A DNA stretch of 64,000 nucleotides from Macrostomum hystrix (Eukaryota > Platyhelminthes > Macrostomidae). The position numbers and the translations under genes are program-made. Location: assembly GCA_950097015.1 (NCBI GenBank), contig CATNEN010000025.1, positions 8,668,501-8,732,500 of the forward strand, written 5' to 3'. How positions within the stretch are numbered: the stretch's first letter is position 1; every line of letters begins with the position of its first letter. Under the pieces are notes generated by a model, which saw only the letters and a list, made by a program, of their open reading frames with translations, had not been told where the DNA came from and ran no database searches. This document shows, one piece after another, positions 47,685-54,749 of the stretch.

Positions 47685-49561
47685 CAGACAGATAGATAGA
47701 TAGATATTGTGTCATAGCCGTGTGCTGCCTGTTGGTCATGACAAACGCATTAGCTTTATAAAAAATAATTTGATGTTTTCTGTCCACTACAAGATGGATA
47801 GCGCGCCAGCAAATGCATTCCCCTTCCCCATCCATGTCGCTATTTATCCCAGCTCTGTATGATCGGCCCCAACAAACTAGGAGTGAAGAGTGTTGGGATC
47901 TTTTGTCCATTATACTTTCTGCTAATCGATATGGGCTAAAACCTGTCCCGCTTTACTGGCCTGCCCTGAGCTCTGGCAGCCTCAACGGACCATTAAACAG
48001 CGGCCCACTTTACGAGGAAGCATAAAATATTTGATGGCCCCCTCAGCTTTTGCTGGTCGCAATGCGGACGCGAAACATGCCGCAGCGCCTCCATAATCCC
48101 CTTTCTGGGCTCGTGTGGAGACATTTCTCGCAAGTGATCCACATAGAAATCACTAGCTGGGCTGATTCAAACAGAAAAAAGATAAATAAATGCATGTGGG
48201 TGAATACTAGCGCACACTAGCTCGAAGACCTGGGCGAAACCGCTCCACAGCCTACGGCAAGGAGGGCGAAATCGTGACCATTCCGCTGGATCCACTGAGC
48301 AAATTCAAATTCAAGCACATCAAAGCTGTCACTAAAAAGTGACACTTGCACCATTCGAGTCTATGAGATTGCGAGGCACAGCTCAGCGTATTTTTTTGTG
48401 CATTCCTTAACTGATTATCGACTCGACAACCAGCTTCGAACTTCTTACAGAGAGTTCGGGAGTTCGAATCGAAATTCTTACCGAGAGGTCGGGAGTTCGA
48501 ATCGACATTCTTACAGAGAGTTCGGGAGTTCGAATCGAAATTCTTACCGAGAGGTCGGGAGTTCGAATCGAAATTCTTACCGAGAGGTCGGGAGTTCGAG
48601 ACGGACTTCTTACTAAGAGGTCGGGAGTTCGAGTCGGACTTGTTACCAAGAGGTCGGGAGCTTGAATCTCAACCTAAGGCAAAGTTGTATCCTTAGCAAG
48701 ACACTTAACTCTCTAGTGCTTCAGTTCATACAGCATCAGCTGGGGTAGAAATTCTGAGTTGGGTGTGGCGGCCTCCTCAGTCCATGGACTTAGCAGTTGT
48801 ACATATCCACGTACTTGCACATTGTGCACATCCTATTCTGCAAGCACTTGAACAAATGTGGTTAAAAATGTTTAAAATAAGAAAATGTCCCTTAGAATTA
48901 AAAATCTGACGGCCTGACTCGTCAAAAAAGCGGAGCGAAATTCTTCATAGAGCCGCTAAAAGACATTTCGTCAGTGACCTCCTCGCCTTCCATTGCCAGG
49001 ACATCCCCTCCCCTCCTTCCTAGTCCGCCCTGGTTCCTGTCTCATTAGGCGCGATTATTATCCGCCGAGGACCGGTGGCGTACGACACCCTCCCTCCCTC
49101 CCTCCTCTGCCTCTGTCTCGCTCATTAAAACTGCATCTCATCTCAGCCGCAAGCGACCAAGTACGAACAGTTCAGCTGTTTGTTGGTCGCTTGAAACTGC
49201 ATGCCCTGTGTTTTTATATAGTTTTAATTGTAGGATTGAAGACTAATATGTATTTCTTGCACATGATTGCGTGTCCGTCAGCCTGCTCAGGGCCTTTTTC
49301 ATTAACAGCTGTTACTACAGTCCCTCTCTCCCCTCCCCTGTCCCCAGTTACAAGATCGACTAATATGTATTGATAACTAACTCGTTGAATTGAAAATTCA
49401 CATGGAACAGTGTGACATGCTGTCTGTTAAAATAGGCATAATTTTTAATCGACTCCAGTCACAATAGCCGCAGACACTCACTCATCGATGGTTGCAGGAC
49501 CAGCTGCCACAGCCGAGAAGGAGCAGCAGACAAAAACAAGCAGCGATTTGAAGCCAGCCAT
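21783..49561 (-). CDS. CACNA2D: Voltage-gated calcium channel alpha2/delta subunit, complete 23-exon gene
   Basis: A 1281-aa extracellular auxiliary subunit that traffics CaV channels to the surface and acts at synapses. Exons were read by homology and splice consensus; all 22 introns are GT..AG and every phase matches, listed individually below. Domain order: signal peptide (1-22), N-terminal helical region (25-110), pre-VWA segment ending RRRPW (246-250), VWA (about 258-460) with MIDAS DTSGS (266-270) and FTDGD (D396), tandem Cache region (about 480-930) with a Pro-rich insert (729-805), a Cys-rich delta part, and a hydrophobic tail (about 1255-1270) like the GPI-anchor signal of vertebrate proteins. 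The MIDAS Thr is Val359. VWA and delta sequences look closest to alpha2/delta-3/4, while the RRR motif is like -1/-2. Human proteins are about 1090-1150 aa; the Pro-rich insert explains part of the excess. Introns are loaded with minisatellites. Confidence 0.93.
21942..22520. repeat. 27-bp minisatellite in alpha2/delta intron 22
   Basis: Units of CACTCTCTAAGATTCACTCT followed by AAAATGT, with diverged and shortened units and a partial duplication of a longer block (about 22145-22300 and 22270-22430). It fills nearly the whole intron between exons 22 and 23. Confidence 0.93.
22556..22844 (-). CDS. alpha2/delta exon 22
   Basis: Residues 1147-1243 of the delta part. [10 protein letters not shown] is the conserved strand seen in the family, and [14 protein letters not shown] resembles the RYRRRPESC block of vertebrate proteins. 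Acceptor TTCCGCAG, donor AAG|GTGAGC, ends in phase 0. Confidence 0.9.
22885..23420. repeat. 19-bp minisatellite in alpha2/delta intron 21
   Basis: About 28 units of CACCTGTTATCTATCACGC, with an ACGCC/ACTCC/AATCC polymorphism. It starts about 40 bp from the acceptor of exon 22. Confidence 0.95.
23700..23840 (+). repeat. SINE-like repeat fragment, second family
   Basis: Shares GAGCTCGAATCCCA, a middle with CTCTCTGTCC, and TCCATGGACTGAGCAGTTGTACAT with 48655-48860. The box-B-like GCTCGAATCC suggests a tRNA-derived origin. It is diverged and partial. Confidence 0.5.
24687..25432. repeat. 16-bp minisatellite in alpha2/delta intron 21
   Basis: About 46 units of GAGACACGGGAGAGAT with ACGGG/AGGGG variants. 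This is a second, unrelated array in the same intron as the 19-bp one. Confidence 0.95.
25788..26069 (-). CDS. alpha2/delta exon 21
   Basis: Residues 1053-1146. Opens with EYDYQGSC, matching the (Y/F)DYQ..C motif of the family. The donor is CG|GTGAGT; reading through it would give a stop at once. Confidence 0.9.
26105..27157. repeat. 21-bp minisatellite in alpha2/delta intron 20
   Basis: About 50 units of CTGATATTGGTCACTCCACAT and variants (CTCTCAAT, CTCCCAAT), with a repeated longer block near 26160-26340 and 26340-26530. It ends about 25 bp from the donor of exon 20. Confidence 0.95.
27184..27260 (-). CDS. alpha2/delta exon 20
   Basis: Residues 1028-1052: [18 protein letters not shown], equivalent to the GRFFGEIDPSLMRHL block. 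Acceptor CCGCAG, donor AG|GTGAGG. Confidence 0.93.
27318..27480 (+). repeat. Dispersed repeat R2 copy in alpha2/delta intron 19
   Basis: CCACTGCCTACTTCA, ATGGCGATTGGTTGAATATTT and GGTATTTGAAGTACCCTG match, in one orientation or the other, sequences near 2.7 kb, 33.8 kb and 60.4 kb. Confidence 0.55.
27563..27711 (-). CDS. alpha2/delta exon 19
   Basis: Residues 978-1027. [14 protein letters not shown] matches the conserved ILDDGGFLLMAN strand. Acceptor ATCTCAG, donor GAG|GTAAGC. Confidence 0.93.
27800..27985 (-). CDS. alpha2/delta exon 18
   Basis: Residues 916-977. A Ser/Thr/Ala-rich and Pro-rich linker, then [17 protein letters not shown], equivalent to the KAVEIYIQGKLLKPAVVG region. Confidence 0.88.
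28153..28946 (-). CDS. alpha2/delta exon 17, largest exon, with Pro-rich insert
   Basis: Residues 651-915. Holds the second half of the Cache region, a low-complexity insert (about 729-805) of proline runs, glutamine and alanine, then [13 protein letters not shown] and a segment aligning with the VVTDGGITRVYP block. The insert corresponds to a GGC-rich + strand microsatellite near 28670-28715. Confidence 0.92.
29031..29260 (-). CDS. alpha2/delta exon 16
   Basis: Residues 575-650. Carries the charged [12 protein letters not shown] helix and [11 protein letters not shown], equivalent to YTWTPVNGTDYS of the Cache domain. Acceptor CCCGCAG, donor GC|GTGAGT. Confidence 0.93.
29498..29650 (-). CDS. 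alpha2/delta exon 15 (Cache core)
   Basis: Residues 524-574. [12 protein letters not shown] and [16 protein letters not shown] match the family's GVMGVDVSLEDI and FAIDPNGYVLLHPNLQ. Acceptor TTTCCAG, donor CAA|GTGCGT. Confidence 0.95.
30031..30078 (-). CDS. alpha2/delta exon 14
   Basis: Residues 508-523, [16 protein letters not shown]. This 48-nt exon aligns with the ELGLVITGTLPVFNIT strand. Acceptor TCCACAG, donor TCG|GTAAGC. Confidence 0.92.
30166..30249 (-). CDS. alpha2/delta exon 13
   Basis: Residues 480-507. [16 protein letters not shown], then WHNIYLDSL, matches the conserved VLGRPMV..WTNVYLDAL block. Acceptor TTTTCAG, donor CTG|GTGAGG. Confidence 0.94.
30748..31045 (+). mobile_element. 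tRNA-derived SINE, near full length, in alpha2/delta intron 12
   Basis: Box-A-like GTGGCAGAGCGGTTAACG, then the family body (GAGAAGGCTTGGGGGCTTGT, GTGTACAATGCCTGACGATG, TGTGTGCTCAGGAGTCAGTG) and an ATTATT end. It lies antisense to the channel gene. Confidence 0.82.
31050..31345 (-). mobile_element. SINE in inverted orientation, tail-to-tail with the previous one
   Basis: Reverse complement of the same family: on the minus strand GAGCTCGAATCCGTGG (box B), AAAAGGCTTAGGGCACAG, ACAATGAAAAAGTCAGG and TCCTCGCTGGCTGCGGCTCG follow in order. It is more diverged than the + copy. The 3' ends of the two elements face each other a few bases apart. Confidence 0.72.
31634..31683 (-). CDS. alpha2/delta exon 12
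   Basis: Residues 463-479, [16 protein letters not shown], equivalent to YYYEIPSIGAIR. A 50-nt exon; acceptor TTCCAG, donor CAG|GTGAGT. Confidence 0.93.
31887..32007 (-). CDS. alpha2/delta exon 11 (end of VWA)
   Basis: Residues 423-462. [20 protein letters not shown] then VACSNRG corresponds to VRVFTFSVGQHN...WMACENKG. Acceptor CTCCAG, donor G|GTGAGT. Confidence 0.94.
32302..32445 (-). CDS. alpha2/delta exon 10 (VWA)
   Basis: Residues 375-422. Contains MIMIFTDGD, whose Asp396 is the distal MIDAS aspartate. Acceptor CCGCAG, donor AAG|GTAAGC. Confidence 0.94.
32783..32872 (-). CDS. alpha2/delta exon 9 (VWA)
   Basis: Residues 345-374. [18 protein letters not shown] aligns with the GITDYKKGFSFAF region. 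The MIDAS threonine position is Val359 here. Donor GAC|GTACGT. Confidence 0.93.
32951..33082 (-). CDS. alpha2/delta exon 8 (VWA)
   Basis: Residues 301-344. After a divergent loop it reads [15 protein letters not shown], equivalent to the CFQHLVQANVRNKK helix. Acceptor CCGCAG, donor GAC|GTGAGC. Confidence 0.92.
33551..33650 (-). CDS. alpha2/delta exon 7 (VWA, MIDAS)
   Basis: Residues 267-300. Completes DTSGSM and continues [20 protein letters not shown], equivalent to the [20 protein letters not shown] helix. The donor is CAG|GTTAGG. Confidence 0.95.
33690..33935 (-). repeat. Dispersed repeat R2 copy in alpha2/delta intron 6
   Basis: On the minus strand it carries ATGGCGATTGGTTGAATATTT and GGTTATTTGAAATACCCTG, shared with 27.3 kb; the distal part CATCGAGATATTCGACGATT is shared with 60.48 kb. 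Confidence 0.55.
34363..34413 (-). CDS. alpha2/delta exon 6
   Basis: Residues 250-266, [16 protein letters not shown]: the end of the pre-VWA segment, first VWA strand and first MIDAS aspartate. A 51-nt exon; acceptor GCGCAG, donor AC|GTAAGT. Confidence 0.95.
34573..34738 (-). mobile_element. SINE 5' half, directly after the exon 5 donor
   Basis: Minus-strand box A (GAGTAGCGGAGAGACTGAAC), box B (GAGCTCGATTCCGCGG) and GGCTTTGGGGGGCTTGTCATG. It starts about 15 bp inside intron 5 of the channel gene and has the same orientation as that gene. Confidence 0.7.
34754..34814 (-). CDS. alpha2/delta exon 5 (RRR motif)
   Basis: Residues 230-249, [12 protein letters not shown] preceded by a short basic linker. 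RRRPW is the conserved pre-VWA motif that includes the arginine needed for gabapentin binding in vertebrate alpha2/delta-1. A SINE sits just after its donor (TG|GTGAGT). Confidence 0.94.
34902..35304 (-). CDS. alpha2/delta exon 4
   Basis: Residues 96-229. [13 protein letters not shown], then [17 protein letters not shown] and [17 protein letters not shown], match the conserved VHIPTDIYEGS...LNWTSALDEVF...LLWQVFGSATG block. Acceptor CCCAG, donor G|GTAATT. Confidence 0.95.
35795..36018. repeat. 17-bp minisatellite in alpha2/delta intron 3
   Basis: About twelve units of GGGGCATTGACCTCCTT, degenerate at the low-coordinate end. Confidence 0.9.
36955..37128. repeat. 13-bp minisatellite, first array, alpha2/delta intron 3
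   Basis: About thirteen units of AGACACTCACAGA. The same unit makes up the array at 41638-42450, on the other side of the 18-bp array. Confidence 0.93.
37898..41232. repeat. 18-bp minisatellite, 3.3 kb, two subfamilies, alpha2/delta intron 3
   Basis: About 185 units. Subfamily A (CAATTCAACAATCTGACA) covers about 38030-39260; subfamily B (CATTTCAGTGACCTGACT) covers 37900-38030 and 39260-41230. B alternates GTGACC and GTTACC units, giving a 36-bp pattern. A marker with two adjacent CCTAAAACATTTCAG units recurs at 40102 and 41002, 900 bp (50 units) apart. Open frames of up to 571 codons across it are repeats of six residues. Confidence 0.97.
41638..42450. repeat. 13-bp minisatellite, second array with higher-order structure
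   Basis: Units of AGACACTCACAGA. A variant block (CACATAAAACACTC then CGCTGAAGTCATTTAC) recurs at 41745, 41875, 42018 and 42265, so the intervals (130, 143, 247) are exact multiples of 13. The array ends about 80 bp before exon 3's donor. Confidence 0.95.
42528..42650 (-). CDS. alpha2/delta exon 3
   Basis: Residues 55-95, a charged helical region ending [13 protein letters not shown]. It joins in phase 0 to [10 protein letters not shown] of exon 4, like the KALVRLALEAEKV helix of the family. The intron between is 7.2 kb. Confidence 0.9.
43677..43758 (-). CDS. alpha2/delta exon 2
   Basis: Residues 27-54, a helical segment ([19 protein letters not shown]). Acceptor TTTGCAG and donor CAG|GTGAGA; phases fit exons 1 and 3. 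Confidence 0.87.
43815..44072. repeat. 16-bp minisatellite in alpha2/delta intron 1
   Basis: Sixteen nearly perfect units of AGCTCTCATGACAATG. ATGAG and CTCAT pair around two bases in every unit, so the array could form a row of small hairpins. It begins about 60 bp upstream of the exon 2 acceptor on the minus strand. Confidence 0.95.
45090..46778. repeat. 55-bp minisatellite, about 30 copies, alpha2/delta intron 1
   Basis: Units begin CCTTCCGAGAGTTACATCAA and end GCCCTAGCAAATA. Almost the only variation is ATGACGCC/ATGGCGCC/ATGACCCC and one ATCAACAAGA unit near 46200, which also matches the first unit. Between variants the units look identical, indicating strong homogenisation. Confidence 0.97.
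47562..47706. repeat. (TAGA)n microsatellite
   Basis: About 36 units of TAGA with a few CAGA variants, in alpha2/delta intron 1. Confidence 0.97.
48435..48655. repeat. 33-bp minisatellite, alpha2/delta intron 1
   Basis: About seven units of GAGGTCGGGAGTTCGAATCG followed by AAATTCTTACC. The GTTCGAATC core is like a tRNA box B, and a SINE-like repeat follows at once, so the array may have grown from the start of that element. Confidence 0.88.
48655..48860 (+). repeat. SINE-like repeat, second family
   Basis: GCTTGAATCTCAACC, then GCAAAGTTGTATCCTTAGCA with AGACACTTAACTC, then TCCATGGACTTAGCAGTTGTACAT. Related to 23700-23840. The 'TTAGCAAGACACTT' core resembles cores shared by some animal SINE and LINE tails. 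Confidence 0.5.
49482..49561 (-). CDS. alpha2/delta exon 1 (signal peptide)
   Basis: ATG at 49561, then a hydrophobic leader ([17 protein letters not shown]) with a probable cleavage site near residue 22. Donor GA|GTGAGT; the two leftover bases complete a Glu codon with exon 2. Confidence 0.88.
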
Positions 49562-50309
49562 CGAGGTGTCTCGCAGCTACTCGGCGCTCAGTCTTTCATT
49601 ATGCGCTGGCCAGTCTTCTGAGATTCTCTGGTTCCGTGTTTGCTGTTAAACAATTAAACATCAAACCAATCAAAGCTTGGGCAGGGTTGGAGCTGGGCCT
49701 ACCAGTCGCCAGGGATTGTCGGATAATTATAGCAGCAGCTGGGGGTCTCGGGCCGCCTCTTGGCAACCCTCTCAGCCAATCAGGGCTCTCCTGGCTTCAC
49801 CAAGGACAGCCATTCATGCCTCATCTCCTGCATCAGATTCTCCCAGAATACGCTCTGTGATGTCTGAGTGAGCTGCTCGAAATTAGAGCAAAAAAAAGTG
49901 AAGATGAAGTATCAGCGGAGTGCTCTCAGGCCAGGTCACAATGGTTTTGGCGTCTCAGACATCGAGTTAATCCGTTGAAAAAGAGTCTTCGCAATTCCAT
50001 TCCCAATGGTATTAGCTGAAATCCTATTGAAATGAGAATCCACCCTAATATAGTTGCTATTATTGTCGTTTACCTTTTAGATGAAAAATTCCTATCCTCA
50101 AAATTGACCGATTTCTTATGCCGAGCACAATGAGCACGCTTTACAATGCATTTTTTTAATGTTAATTTTGGTTGAATTGTGATGAAATACAATGCATACA
50201 ATCGAATTTCTGAATACAATGAATTTTTGGATCGCTATTTATATTCACGGCTTTGGCAAAGGTCGCATTCAACTCTGGAAAACAATCCATCGCTAAGAAA
50301 ACACTGAGC

Positions 50310-50832
50310 ACATCATCAGTGAGCAGTCTGTGAGCACACGAGCTCAACATGACCCTGAGATCATCAGTGAGCAGTCTGTGAGCACACGAGCTCAACATGA
50401 CCATGAGATCATCAGTGAGCAGTCTGTGAGCACACGAGCTCAACATGACCATGAGATCATCAGTGAGCAGTCTGTGAGCATACGAGCTCAACATGACCAT
50501 GAGATCATCAGTGAGCAGTCTGTGAGCACACGAGCTCAACATGACCATGAGATCATCAGTGAGCAGTCTGTGAGCACACGAGCTCAACATGACCATGAGA
50601 TCATCAGTGAGCAGTCTGTGAGCACACGAGCTCAACATGACCATGAGATCATCAGTGAGCAGTCTGTGAGCACACGAGCTCAACATGACCATGAGATCAT
50701 CAGTGAGCAGTCTGTGAGCATACGAGCTCAACATGACCATGAGATCATCAGTGAGCAGTCTGTGAGCACACGAGCTCAACATGACCATGAGATCATCAGT
50801 GAGCAGTCTGTGAGCACATGAGCTCAACATCT
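50310..50832. repeat. 48-bp minisatellite upstream of alpha2/delta
   Basis: Ten to eleven units of 48 bp (ATCATCAGTGAGCAGTCTGT, then GAGCACACGAGCTCAACATG and ACCATGAG). Open frames on both strands read 16-residue repeats; neither has a gene context. Confidence 0.95.
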
Positions 50833-52470
50833 TTCCATTGTCATGAGATCACCAGTAGGACTTTTGCTGCATCCGTTTCCACACTTGCCCACTCCTCACC
50901 GGTAGAAAAAAATGAGCCACACGAGAGAAAATAATGAGTCGCGTTAGAGGGCCGGCCATAATGCTGGCGAATGTGTGAACCTGGTAATCAGCGAGCTGGA
51001 CTGCCCGTGAGACTGATTGAGAATGAACAGAGAGAAAGTGAGGATGACTTAATGAAAGAAGAATAATGAGAAGAATGAGTATTAAAACCGATCAGGTTTG
51101 ACAGTGCATTTGAGTCGCTTGACTGTCAGCACTCAATCTTCTAGTGTTCGGCTCATATTTGAGCATTGAAGCTACCAATGGGTAGACTACACATTAGAGA
51201 AAAATCGTTAGTCAGGTGAGTTTACCTGCTAATTTATCACAGATTTTTGGCAACCTCCCGGGAAAAGATGACGGTCGCGAGAGGGTTGTGCAAAGCCTTC
51301 AGCCTTTTGTATAATATTACACGGTGAAAACTTCCTGATTATAATGGATTGAGTCTCAATTGCCTCCTGGTTTTTGTTTCTCCTGGCCCTGTTGGCCTAA
51401 CAATAAACTGCCGGGGCAGGGAGGTTCTTATGCTCAATGAAACAGTTTATAATGACTAATCTTATAAAGAATTTTGACATTCTGTCATTTCGAACTCGTA
51501 GAAAACTCCTCTTAATCAATAATGAAAGGCGCCAATCCATTTGCGCCACTAGAAGATCATAATAGCAAAAAACATGAGTTGTTACTATGAGTAGTTAAAT
51601 AGAGACTGAAGTTCATAAAACCTGTTTAAATTGTCGATTCAGTTAGGCAGAAAAATGTAGAATGAACTCGCCCCAGTCAGTTCATTCCTATCTGATGTAT
51701 CGCTGACTGTGATATCACACATTACAGCCAAACATCGATGCCACATCTGCAGCATGAAGCATTCAAGCCTGACCTAAATAAACAGTTGGATATGGCATGT
51801 GATACACCGCCTGTTCAATCGACTAGGCGAATCTATCTGCGCATGCCTGAGGCAGAGGTTGAGGATCTTCAGCTCCGGTACAATGCAACAGAAGTGAAGA
51901 TTCTGTGCTTGAAAGATCGCGACATTCACAGTAGTCGACAGCTTCGAAAATAATTCAATCGTATTATCCTCCTAATCTTGGGATCTATCTGATACTTTCC
52001 TGACTTTGCCTTCCAAGCTTAGCAAAAGTTTCCTTCGCTGTTCTTCAAGCTCTTGGAAATTGGAACCTGGGCGGGTCATCTCGCCTCTTCTTCAGATTTT
52101 CATCAATGATTTGTCAGCGTTCTGTTTTTTTCCTGTTGGCTTTGATCAAATGATATGACAGCAGGGCCAGCTGTCAGGCTACTGTAAAGCAAGCTTGCCA
52201 TAGTCTTCTAGAATGAGGGTCTGCACGAAAAAAAGCCAGCGGCAGTTGGAGTTGCTGAAACCACTCGAAAAAGACTTCTAGTTTTTGTTCTCGAAGCTTT
52301 TACTTTTGTTCAGAGGTTGCACAGTCATGAATGTACTCGTAATTGTGAGTAAGTATTAAATTTGATTCGAATGAAAGAAAAACTACTCGATAATTTTACG
52401 TAAGTTTTGTGTAAAAGACGAAATAATAAATACTTCAAAATAACAGACTACCGACGGTTGATACTATATA
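50833..52470. other. Intergenic, no supported gene
   Basis: A + strand frame at 51738-51953 (71 codons with an ATG-like start) has no recognised motif. Nothing else is seen. Confidence 0.45.
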
Positions 52471-52471
52471 G

Positions 52472-53908
52472 ATGCTCAGCAGCGATACCTTCTCAAGGAC
52501 GGAGCTGCCACTGGTCGGGCTAGAATATTCAGTACCTAGTCAGTGGTATCTTCTAAGCTTTGGCGAACCGCTTCAGCCAGGACAAAAGTACCGAATTGAG
52601 ATCACGGACTTTCGGAAGCCGCTTGAGCCCGATCTTCGCGGTCTCTACCTGAGCGTGTACACCGAAGGAGGCAAAAAGCACTACTTGGCTGTCAGTCAGT
52701 TGCAGTCAACGGACGCTAGGAAAACGTTCCCGTGTTTCGACGAGCCTGCCTTTAAAGCACGTTTCGATGTCAGCTTGGTGCATAGGAAGGATTTCCGAGC
52801 CATCTCCAACATGGAGTCCCGACTAATTCGTCCCTTGGCGACACCTTCTAGGTGGTTCCCGAACGCAGATACAAGTCAGGATTGGGTCGAAGAGCAATTC
52901 GAGACCACACCAATCATGTCCACCTATCTACTGGCATTCATTGTGTCCCAGTTCGAATACAAGCAGAGCAGAGACTCGCGCGGACGCCTCTACCGAAACT
53001 GGGCCCGACCCGAGCTGGTGAACATGTCTGACTATGCCATCACTGCCGTGACCAACATCACCGAGTTCTTCGAGAACTACTTCGATGTACCCTTCCCGCT
53101 CAACAAGACCGATCAGGCGGCCGTGCCAGATTTAATCGCTGCCGGTATGGAGAACTGGGGCCTCATCACCTACCGCGAGAGCCGCCTTCTATTCGACCCC
53201 AAAAAGGATACAACATCCAGCCTGCAGAGCATTGGCAATGTCATCTCTCACGAGGTGGCGCATATGTGGTTCGGCAATCTGGTCACGCCGCAGTGGTGGG
53301 ACGACATTTGGCTCAACGAGGGCTTTGCCACGTTCACTCAAATCCTGGGTGTTCGACAACTTCACCCGGATTGGGACATCGACGCGCAGTTTGTAGTTGA
53401 CTCGCAGCTGTCTGCCTTCCACGCCGACTCCAAGGGCTCCAGCCATCCGATCTACATGGAGGTACACAATCCTAGCCAAATAACCGAAATTTTTGACACC
53501 ATCACATACAGGAAAGGCGCAGCGGTGCTGCGCATGCTTTACTATTTTGTCGGCGACCGCGTGTTTCGTCGCGCTATCGGAGCCTATCTGAAGCAAAATA
53601 GCTTTGCGAGTACCTTCCACACATCACTATACGACAGCCTCACCAAGGAGGCGCAAGCCGACAAGGGAATCAAACTGGACGTTGCAGAGATCATGGACCG
53701 CTGGATCAAGCAAATGGGTCACCCAGTACTGGCCTGCTACCGCGAGCCATGGAGTATCAAACTGCAACAGAGTCACTTCCTCAGCGATTCGAGTCAGCGG
53801 CGGAGTCAAGAACTGACATCGCTTGAATTACTTGACCGCTATCTATTCAAGCATTTCTTGAATTTGTCGAAAGGCTCAACTTGCGCTTCATTATACACTT
53901 GCAAATAA
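52472..53908 (+). pseudogene. Inverted partial duplicate of aminopeptidase N (catalytic part)
   Basis: From 52483 this matches the minus-strand aminopeptidase gene (57341 inward) almost base for base. It covers residues 183-620 of that protein, with only two amino-acid differences that I can see (Arg608Lys, Pro618Ser). The GMENWG substrate motif, the HEVAH zinc site with the downstream Glu, and the catalytic Tyr are intact. The cytoplasmic, membrane and early N-terminal parts and the whole C-terminal domain are missing. At the right edge the donor GGTAAGA of the parent has become GTCAAGA; diverged similarity continues through the parent's short intron into the start of its second exon (CTTGAATTTGTCG), then is lost. 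An in-frame ATG lies 11 bp before the breakpoint, but no promoter is evident. Probably a non-functional fragment. Confidence 0.88.
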
Positions 53909-53921
53909 ACGAAAATAAAAT

Positions 53922-54290
53922 GAAGATCTATCATCCATAAATGAAGCTTTCTAAAATTCTTTGAAGCAGTATGTTTTGAAAGATATATTTAAAGAGCAGA
54001 ATTTGATCTGCTTCCAATAAAAAGTTATCAACATTTTAATGTGAAAAACGCGAAAAGTTCCTATCTCGCTTGTGCATTTTTTCCGAGAAAATCAGCCTTA
54101 AATTTTTTTCCAAGAAGCAAAATGTCTTGCCCTTATTTTTTATGTGGTCCTTGCTTATTAGTACAGCAGACGAAAATCAAAAGCCGAGCATACACAGCTG
54201 CTTCGCTTTTCAACCCACTTGGGCAAAATTTCACTCTATTTGAGCTTCTGAGCTATGGATGCATGTATCAACGGCAAAGTCCAGTTTGAT
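53922..54290 (+). repeat. Penelope-like pLTR-type repeat, solo copy
   Basis: Matches 60023-60330 in the same orientation (CATCCATAAATGAAGCTTTC, AAAGTTATCAACATTTTAAT, GCATACACAGCTGCTTCGCT, ending ATGTATCAA), and the reverse complement of about 59440-59635 in part. It begins 14 bp after the aminopeptidase fragment ends. Confidence 0.7.
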
Positions 54291-54749
54291 TCGTTAGCAG
54301 TTGTGAAAATTGCGAATGTACTTATCGAATTAATCTTAATTATTAAAGCGTATGAACACAGATTTTTTTCTGATCTGCCCTAGAATGTCGCATTTGTAAT
54401 AAAATATGTTTCTCTGGTTCCAACCTCACCTTCTTGTCCGTCGCACTGCTTCAATAACTGGTTTTAAAGTTACTAAAGTTGGTTCTTTGTTTCACACCTA
54501 TTTTGGGATAAATACACCTCAAAAGCGTCTGTAAATAGTGTCCACAGCGAAATTCAGACGAAATCACTATTACTGGTCGATAAGACTAGAATAGACATCA
54601 TGCCGAAAAAATAGGAGCAAGCTTATAGTTCAAAAAGAGGAAATTTAATCGAAGAAAAAGAAGTCTGCAAAAAGTGAGGCCTTTGATTTCAAGCAGGAAA
54701 AACATTTTACTTTGCAATCAGGCGTTTGCCGGTGGGCGGTGACTGCAGC
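54291..54749. other. Spacer of the inverted duplication and 3' flank of APN
   Basis: AT-rich sequence with no gene. It should contain the 3' UTR of the minus-strand aminopeptidase gene; no clear AATAAA is recognised. Confidence 0.4.

Noticed and set aside
50330-50821. 163-codon plus-strand frame and 222-codon minus-strand frame
   Set aside because: 16-residue repeats from the 48-bp minisatellite; no splice or start context.
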